From Deltaproteobacteria bacterium (GTDB lineage: Bacteria > Myxococcota > Polyangia > Haliangiales > Haliangiaceae), in the NCBI GenBank assembly GCA_018262455.1, contig JAGSPR010000409.1, positions 1-11,384 of the forward strand: a stretch of DNA of 11,384 nucleotides. Direction: 5' to 3'. The notes below the pieces were generated by a model. The model made no database searches. It was not told the DNA's origin and saw only the letters and a list, made by a program, of their open reading frames with translations. The position numbers and the translations under genes are program-made. Of the stretch, positions 7,176 through 11,384 are shown in pieces. How positions within the stretch are numbered: position 1 is the first letter of the stretch; every line of letters begins with the position of its first letter.

Positions 7176-8392
7176 TGCTGGATCCCCACCGCAATGAACT
7201 GGGCGTGCATGGCGCCGATGAGGTCGGTGCGCGTGAGCGTGTCGGGCTTGCCGTCGTTGTTGAGGTCCGCATACACGTCCGCGATCGGGATCTGGACCTG
7301 CGGCTGAAACATGTCCGGCGTGTAGAACGCGCCCGGCGGTGCAGGCGCCGCGCACTGCAGCACGCCGCCGGTACCGGCGAGCAGGTCGTCGCGACCGTCG
7401 CCGTTGATGTCGAGCATGCCGGAGAGCCGGGTCGCCACGGGGATAGGCAGCGGGACCGGGTCGCCCACGAACACGCGCGGCGCGTTCTGGTGGTACAGCT
7501 TGGCGCCGCCGATCTCCATCGCGAACAGATCGCGGCGCGGCGCGTTCGGCGAGAACCGCCCGAGCTCCGCGCTGGGGTCGGTGCCGACCGCGACCGGCGC
7601 GTCGAACGTCCCCGGGCTCGTCGCGCGGTTGTACAGGATCGCGACGGTGCTGTTGACGCGGACCACGATGTCGTCGAGGCCGTCGGCGTCGACGTCGACC
7701 AGCCGGTCCGGGAACGCGTTGCTGGACGGCAGCGACGACGGGGCCGGGTCGTAGACGCCGGGCGAGCCCGGGCGCGCGAAGTAGGGCCGCAGCGAGAAGT
7801 CGGTCGCCACCATGAGCACGTCGACCAGGGCGTCGCCGTCGAGCTTGCCGACCAGGAACCTGGCGACCTGGCCCGTGGTGATCGTCTGCGGCGCCAGGAA
7901 GTTGCCCGGCGCCGCCGGGTTCTGGCGGCGGACGAACACCGTGCTGTTGCTGCCGAGGTACACGACGTCGTTGAAGCCGTCGTCGTCGACGTCCGCGATC
8001 TCGAGATCGAACGCCATCGTCGGGGTCGCGGACATCGTGCGCGAGGCGCCGAGCGTGCCATTGCCGTTGCCCTTGAAGATCACGATGTCGGGCGTCTGCG
8101 ACGTGCCGGTGCCGACGACGAGGTCGACGATCCCGTCGTGATCGACGTCGCCGACGGCGATCGTCGCCGCGTCGAGTGCGCTGTACTTGACCGGCGCGGC
8201 CCAGCTCGGGATCCGCGCGCACCCGCTCGTCGTGTCCGCGTCGGCGTGGCCGTCGAGGAAGATCTTGTCCGTGCCCGAGTCCACCAGGGTCCCTCCGATC
8301 CCGGTCGGATCGTGCGCGCCGAGCAGCTGCTCGCAGGCGCTGCTCGCGACCGCGAGCGCGGTCACCCACATCACGCGTCTGTTAGCGATCAC
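7172..8392 (-). CDS. FG-GAP/VCBS repeat lipoprotein
   Basis: A 406-aa secreted protein. From the GTG at 8392 it starts VIANRRVMWVTALAVASSAC, a lipoprotein signal with two arginines, a hydrophobic core and the lipidated residue at Cys20. The mature part carries six Ca-binding-type motifs, at about residues 82 (DVDHDGIVD), 134 (DVDDDGFND), 183 (KLDGDALVD), 233 (DVDADGLDD), 328 (DINGDGRDD) and 376 (DLNNDGKPD). Such D-x-D-x-D-G repeats form the blades of integrin-alpha-like beta-propellers (FG-GAP/VCBS), usually surface-exposed and calcium-bound. The third motif, KLDGDALVD, has lost the first Asp and the Gly. An ATG 9 nt upstream (8401) is the other possible start; I prefer the GTG because TAGTAT lies 7 nt before it and overlaps that ATG. 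The gene leads a two-gene operon with the TPR/PEGA-like protein. Role: probably surface binding or adhesion; no enzyme domain is seen. Confidence 0.87.
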   Translation of the reverse strand: MIANRRVMWVTALAVASSACEQLLGAHDPTGIGGTLVDSGTDKIFLDGHADADTTSGCARIPSWAAPVKYSALDAATIAVGDVDHDGIVDLVVGTGTSQTPDIVIFKGNGNGTLGASRTMSATPTMAFDLEIADVDDDGFNDVVYLGSNSTVFVRRQNPAAPGNFLAPQTITTGQVARFLVGKLDGDALVDVLMVATDFSLRPYFARPGSPGVYDPAPSSLPSSNAFPDRLVDVDADGLDDIVVRVNSTVAILYNRATSPGTFDAPVAVGTDPSAELGRFSPNAPRRDLFAMEIGGAKLYHQNAPRVFVGDPVPLPIPVATRLSGMLDINGDGRDDLLAGTGGVLQCAAPAPPGAFYTPDMFQPQVQIPIADVYADLNNDGKPDTLTRTDLIGAMHAQFIAVGIQQ

Positions 8393-8399
8393 CTCGCCC

Positions 8400-8405
8400 A
8401 TACTA
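8400..8405 (-). promoter_or_regulatory. -10-like hexamer for the FG-GAP operon
   Basis: TAGTAT on the minus strand lies 7 nt before the GTG at 8392. It overlaps the ATG at 8401-8399, which therefore could not be the start if this box is used. I see no clear -35 element. Confidence 0.35.
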
Positions 8406-8504
8406 TCACGCGCCGCGCGCGTGCTCGCCGGGACGCGGATCGTCGTGCCGCGAGATCACGGCGCCGGCCGACGGCGCGCGAATTCCAGGAGGAGATGGAC
8501 CCAC

Positions 8505-8666
8505 ATGCCGGTCTGCCAGGCTGTCGAGCGATGGGCAGAGGACGGGGCTTCGAGCGACCCCGAACAGCGAGCAAAGGTCCGGAGATGTCGATGCGGGCGC
8601 GTACGTGCGACGCATCTCGATGAGCCGACGCCGCGCACGAATCACGCGGATGTGAACGACGGTTAG
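8505..8666 (+). CDS. Possible 53-aa small protein with CxC motif
   Basis: MPVCQAVERWAEDGASSDPE is followed by a basic stretch RRCRCGRVR (Cys28 and Cys30) and a hydrophilic tail. It has no signal peptide or membrane segment. It follows the only strong Shine-Dalgarno in the window, AGGAGG (8487-8492), but that is 12 nt upstream of this ATG and only 2 nt from another ATG at 8495, which opens a 42-codon frame. I do not recognise a family. Except for this candidate, the 8393-8699 gap between the divergent FG-GAP operon and the lipoprotein at 8700 holds only promoter-like boxes. It could be a real small gene, a decayed remnant or chance. Confidence 0.3.
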   Translation: MPVCQAVERWAEDGASSDPEQRAKVRRCRCGRVRATHLDEPTPRTNHADVNDG

Positions 8667-8688
8667 CGAGTCCGGGCTCCTGCCGTCG

Positions 8689-8694
8689 TAGGGT
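8689..8694 (+). promoter_or_regulatory. -10-like hexamer for the lipoprotein at 8700
   Basis: TAGGGT lies 5 nt before the ATG at 8700; it is the same hexamer as at the 2112 gene. No good -35 match is seen 16-18 nt upstream. Confidence 0.35.
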
Positions 8695-8699
8695 CAGCC

Positions 8700-9110
8700 A
8701 TGGTCCGACTGCTGTGGTTACTCGCGGCCGCGTGTGGCGGATCTCCGTCGATATCGATCCCGGAACGGCGAACCGAACCCGTTGCTGGTGCTGCCGATAT
8801 CGTGCCGGCCAGCGCACTGGATCCGGGCAAGTGCGATGACGTTCCGAACATCCACCTGGAGCAGCTTGCCGTCGGCGTGCATCGCGGTGAACGCGTGGCT
8901 CTCGACCTGATTCCCAAGGCACGGGTGGTCTGTACCGATCGTTGCAGGGGTGAGTACGTGCTGGATGTCGACGGTAGACGCGACCTCCTCTTGATGGGCA
9001 TCCGTGGCTGTGAAGGCCGACGACGCGCTATCGATTTGTCGGCACGTATGACCAGCCGCGCAGGCTCGCGGAAAATTTCACGTTCGCGATCGAGAAGTAC
9101 TGCCGTGTGA
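8700..9110 (+). CDS. Small lipoprotein, apparently frameshifted near its C-terminus
   Basis: As written, 136 aa. It begins MVRLLWLLAAACGG, a compact lipoprotein signal with Cys12 as the lipidated residue. The mature part has cysteines at 45, 78, 82 and 104 and a beta-rich segment (RGEYVLDVDGRRDLLLMG). After about residue 107 the frame turns into arginine/serine-rich sequence typical of a shadow frame. The frame one base back instead continues YRFVGTYDQPRRLAENF and FAIEKYCRV and stops at 9125-9127. One missing base at about 9017-9030 would explain this; restoring it gives about 142 aa with a further cysteine near the end. This could be a true mutation or a sequencing error. I do not recognise the family. 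The gene has its own TAGGGT box and is followed by the propeller lipoprotein at 9176. Confidence 0.65.
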   Translation: MVRLLWLLAAACGGSPSISIPERRTEPVAGAADIVPASALDPGKCDDVPNIHLEQLAVGVHRGERVALDLIPKARVVCTDRCRGEYVLDVDGRRDLLLMGIRGCEGRRRAIDLSARMTSRAGSRKISRSRSRSTAV

Positions 9111-9164
9111 CACCACCCTCGACGTGAACACTGGACGAGCACGTTCGCGCCACGCGCGGCAGGG

Positions 9165-9170
9165 TACGAT
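9165..9170 (+). promoter_or_regulatory. -10-like hexamer for the propeller lipoprotein
   Basis: TACGAT lies 5 nt before the ATG at 9176. The weak AGGG at 9161 could be read as a ribosome site instead, but it sits about 11 nt from the ATG. Confidence 0.3.
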
Positions 9171-9175
9171 GATCC

Positions 9176-10057
9176 ATGGTCCAAAACCGAAGCCTCGGGT
9201 GGGTGGAGCGGTCGTGGTGCGCGTTGATCACGACCCTCGGGGCCGCGGTCGCCGGGTGCGGCGGCGGGGGCTTGTCGCCGGCGTGCAGCGACGAGACCAC
9301 GATCCCGACCGCCACCAGCGGCGACTGGGGTTTTGCGCCGATGGTGTCGCCCGACGGCAACCACCTGGTGTTCCTGTCGCACTCGGTCGCGTCCTCGGCG
9401 GGCACCCTGGTCGCGCACGCGGTCGAGACCGGCGTGACCACCGAGCTCGCGACCGACGTTCCGGATCTCGACGGCGGCGAGCTGTCCGCGGATGGCGCGG
9501 TGGTGCGCTACTTCGTCGGCGGCACCGACGTCGTGGGCGTGGCGTTCGCGACCGGCGAGCCGGTCCCGCCGATCACGCTGTCGACCGCCGTGTTCGCCGT
9601 CGACATCAGCCCCGACGGCTCGACGATCGTGGGGTCGACCGGCGACGCGATCGTGGTGTTCGACGGCGTCACCGGCGCGGAGCGCGCGCGGTTTCCTGGG
9701 GCGTTCGAGAGCGGCAGGATCTCGCCCGACGGCAGCCGGTTCGCGTACTTCCGGACCACCGAGAAGATCGAGCTCCTCGATCTCGTCACCGGCGACCACC
9801 GCGACGTCCTCACCGACAGCGCGATCGCCCACCTGGTCGACCGGCTCGACTGGCTGCCCGACGGCCGGAGGGTCATCACCGTGCTCGACGACGGGCTCGG
9901 GATCGTCGACCTCGACGCGCCGGTGCCGAGCGTGCACCCGGTGCACGCTGGCGTGATCACCCGGGGCGTGCGCGCCGCGCGCGGCGCGGACGTCATCGTC
10001 TACACCGACGAGGCCGGCGGCCACGTCTGGCCGTGCGCCTTCGAGATGCTCCCGTGA
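9176..10057 (+). CDS. TolB/WD40-like beta-propeller lipoprotein
   Basis: The 293-aa product starts with a lipoprotein signal peptide (ALITTLGAAVAGC, Cys28 lipidated) followed by a glycine-rich linker. The mature part has recurring PD40/TolB-type blades with the SPDG turn: MVSPDGNHLVFLS, LSADGAVVRYFVG, ISPDGSTIVGSTG, ISPDGSRFAYFRT and LPDGRRVITVLDD. Such lipoproteins are held at a membrane, and the propeller acts as a protein- or ligand-binding platform; no enzyme motif is seen. The start is fixed by the signal peptide and the TACGAT box. The gene is convergent with the rhomboid gene. It is likely single-gene; I do not assign a specific partner. Confidence 0.85.
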   Translation: MVQNRSLGWVERSWCALITTLGAAVAGCGGGGLSPACSDETTIPTATSGDWGFAPMVSPDGNHLVFLSHSVASSAGTLVAHAVETGVTTELATDVPDLDGGELSADGAVVRYFVGGTDVVGVAFATGEPVPPITLSTAVFAVDISPDGSTIVGSTGDAIVVFDGVTGAERARFPGAFESGRISPDGSRFAYFRTTEKIELLDLVTGDHRDVLTDSAIAHLVDRLDWLPDGRRVITVLDDGLGIVDLDAPVPSVHPVHAGVITRGVRAARGADVIVYTDEAGGHVWPCAFEMLP

Positions 10058-10059
10058 TG

Positions 10060-10095
10060 GCCCCCGAAGCCGTCGCCGTGGGTGTCACCGGGGGC
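10060..10095. terminator. Weak hairpin between convergent genes, possible bidirectional terminator
   Basis: GCCCCCG (10060-10066) pairs with CGGGGGC (10089-10095), a 7-bp all-GC stem with a 22-nt loop, just after the stop of the propeller gene and before that of the rhomboid gene. There is no T-run, so an intrinsic terminator is uncertain. Confidence 0.25.
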
Positions 10096-10142
10096 TCGAC
10101 AGGGCGATCGTCGCGCCCGACCACCCGGCGAAGTTGCTGTCC

Positions 10143-10982
10143 TCAGCGCAGCAGCTTCGGATCCTCGGCATTGGGATCGCGGACGAACGGAACGTGGCTG
10201 GAGGTGGCCGGGCGCACCGCGACGATGGGCGCCGATCTCGGGCTCGCGCGGAACGGATGCGGATCGACGTGGGGGGCGCGCGGGCGGTCCGCGACGACCT
10301 CGCGCGGTGCCGCAGGCCTGACGTCGACGTCAGCCTCGGCCTCGGCGTCCTCGCTCACCGTCGGTCGCAACAGCCTGACCACCAGCGCGACGGCGGAGCC
10401 AAACGCGAAGCCGCCGATGTGCGCGTCATAGGCAACATCGGATCCCCGCTCGAAGCTCGTCAGCAGGAGCTGTTCCGCCAGCCACAGCGGCAATGCGAGA
10501 TACGCCGCCATCTGGAACGTGCCCGTGGATCGATAGAACCAGTACCACAGCGTGATCTTCGTCCGCGCGAAGCAAACCAGAAACGCGCCCATCGTCGTTG
10601 CGACTGCACCGGAGGCACCGACGAGCAGCGTCGGCTCTCCGTGGTACATGAAGTCGAAGGTCAACGTGGCAGCGGCCGCGCCAAGCAAGTAGAACGCGAC
10701 GAAGCGCACGGCGCCCCAGCGGTCCTCGAGCGCGGCGCCGGCCAGCAGCAGGAACAACATGTTACCGATCAGGTGCAGCCAGCCGCCGTGGACGAACGCT
10801 GAGGTGATGAGACTCGTCCCCAGCCCGCTGCCGGTCACGTAGCCAAACCCCAGCACCACGTCATCGCTGGTCTCCGCGATGGCCGACGCATACACCTGTA
10901 CCAGCGCACAGACGGCGATGATGCCGATGGTGGCCCAGGGCATCCGGCGAAGTGTGTGATTGATGCCGATGGGGATGATCAC
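10143..10982 (-). CDS. Rhomboid-family intramembrane serine protease
   Basis: The 279-aa inner-membrane protein cleaves other membrane proteins within or next to the membrane. Rhomboid hallmarks are clear: HGGWLHLIGNMLFLLLAG (His65, His70, Asn74), the catalytic serine in GASGAV (Ser124) and the catalytic histidine in AHIGGFAFG (His188). About six hydrophobic segments lie between residues 17 and 205, followed by a proline/arginine-rich, probably cytoplasmic tail (about 207-279) that is long for a minimal rhomboid. The start is a GTG at 10982, preceded by a -35/-10-like pair and no Shine-Dalgarno. The substrate cannot be told from the sequence; the adjacent lipoproteins are not typical rhomboid substrates. 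The gene is convergent with 9176-10057 and divergent from 11154. Confidence 0.92.
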   Translation of the reverse strand: MIIPIGINHTLRRMPWATIGIIAVCALVQVYASAIAETSDDVVLGFGYVTGSGLGTSLITSAFVHGGWLHLIGNMLFLLLAGAALEDRWGAVRFVAFYLLGAAAATLTFDFMYHGEPTLLVGASGAVATTMGAFLVCFARTKITLWYWFYRSTGTFQMAAYLALPLWLAEQLLLTSFERGSDVAYDAHIGGFAFGSAVALVVRLLRPTVSEDAEAEADVDVRPAAPREVVADRPRAPHVDPHPFRASPRSAPIVAVRPATSSHVPFVRDPNAEDPKLLR

Positions 10983-10988
10983 GTCGGG

Positions 10989-11017
10989 ACGCTAACGAAG
11001 CCGTCGATTGTGGGCAA
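10989..11017 (-). promoter_or_regulatory. Sigma70-like promoter for the rhomboid gene, probably leaderless
   Basis: On the minus strand, TTGCCC (11017-11012; 4/6 to TTGACA) is followed by a 17-nt spacer and TAGCGT (10994-10989). The GTG start comes 6 nt later, leaving no room for a ribosome site. Confidence 0.45.
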
Positions 11018-11117
11018 GGAGGATCGTGTGTTGTGCCGTCGGATGACCGAGGCGCCGGACGGGAACCACCTGAAGATTGCCTTTCCGTGAGCTGCGGATC
11101 CAGCGCGCGGTCTGAGG

Positions 11118-11146
11118 TCGAACGAGCGGCGCCGCTCGGGTACCCT
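11118..11146 (+). promoter_or_regulatory. Candidate promoter for the gene at 11154
   Basis: TACCCT (11141-11146) lies 7 nt before the ATG. TCGAAC (11118-11123) lies 17 nt further up as a weak -35 candidate. Confidence 0.35.
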
Positions 11147-11153
11147 GCGTGGA

Positions 11154-11384
11154 ATGTGGCAGACGGCGCGCGAGCTCGAGGATTACGTGTTCGGTTGCCC
11201 ATCGTGCGGAGGGGCCTTTCCGATGCTCCGGACGATCGCGCCGCTTGTCTACTGGCACAACGAGACCGACCCATTCGTCCCGAGCGATGCGCTCGGGGCA
11301 GCGCTCGACGCCTTGCTCCGCCAGCAGCGACCCGCAGATGCCTCCGCGCTGCTCGCGACGGCACCCGCGATGCCCGCGACGGCA
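11154..11384 (+). CDS. CxxC-containing hypothetical protein, 3' end cut by the window edge
   Basis: The first 77 codons are present. The product starts MWQTARELEDYVFGCPSCGG, a helical lead followed by CPSC (Cys15, Cys18), which could be half of a zinc ribbon or a redox pair. APLVYWHNETDPFVPSDALG follows, then an Ala/Leu-rich helical stretch. No signal peptide is visible. The frame is open to the window edge and codon use fits the neighbourhood. The start is supported by TACCCT 7 nt upstream. I do not recognise the family; a second cysteine pair, if present, would lie outside the window. Confidence 0.65.
   Translation, partial: MWQTARELEDYVFGCPSCGGAFPMLRTIAPLVYWHNETDPFVPSDALGAALDALLRQQRPADASALLATAPAMPATA

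Noticed and set aside
7175..8623. 482-codon plus-strand ORF
   Set aside because: Antisense to the FG-GAP gene; the valine/arginine/aspartate repeats mirror the Ca-binding motifs.
8663..10024. 453-codon minus-strand ORF
   Set aside because: Antisense to two lipoproteins with clear signal peptides and lipoboxes.

Overview
The window is very GC-rich bacterial DNA with dense genes on both strands, strong G/C third-position bias and several short secreted lipoproteins. These traits, the TPR/PEGA-like and FG-GAP proteins, and GTG starts all suggest a Myxococcota/Deltaproteobacteria-like genome, perhaps Kofleriaceae or Haliangium-like. This is inference from style, not a database match. I see no rRNA, tRNA, CRISPR array, insertion sequence or recognisable defence or biosynthetic cluster.

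Layout. (1) 1-722, minus: the 5' part of an unrecognised gene that runs off the left edge. (2) 1030-1698, plus: a secreted six-cysteine protein. (3) 1792-2112, minus: a small cysteine-containing lipoprotein. (4) 2318-3676, plus: a cytoplasmic protein joining MORN-like repeats to a leucine-rich-repeat half. (5) 3809-5134, minus: a polytopic membrane protein that looks like a degenerate heme-copper oxidase subunit I, with a perfect 9-bp inverted repeat in its promoter region. (6) 5192-6120, minus: a decayed SF2 helicase whose C-terminal DUF3427 part is still readable. (7) 6165-8392, minus: a two-gene operon with an ATGA overlap, encoding an FG-GAP/VCBS lipoprotein and then a TPR/PEGA-like membrane protein. 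(8) 8505-8666, plus: a doubtful 53-aa ORF. (9) 8700-9127, plus: a lipoprotein with an apparent frameshift. (10) 9176-10057, plus: a beta-propeller lipoprotein. (11) 10143-10982, minus: a rhomboid protease. (12) 11154 to the right edge, plus: a CxxC protein, 3' truncated.

The genes do not form one pathway. Most are single-gene units for envelope or surface proteins; the only clear operon is the FG-GAP/TPR pair. One regulatory pattern links many of them: a TANNNT hexamer 5-8 nt upstream of the start codon in 8 of the 10 genes that need their own promoter, usually with no Shine-Dalgarno sequence. That is the signature expected of leaderless mRNAs. The two items most worth following up are this pattern and the oxidase-like protein, which keeps the low-spin-heme histidines but lacks the CuB/high-spin-heme site.
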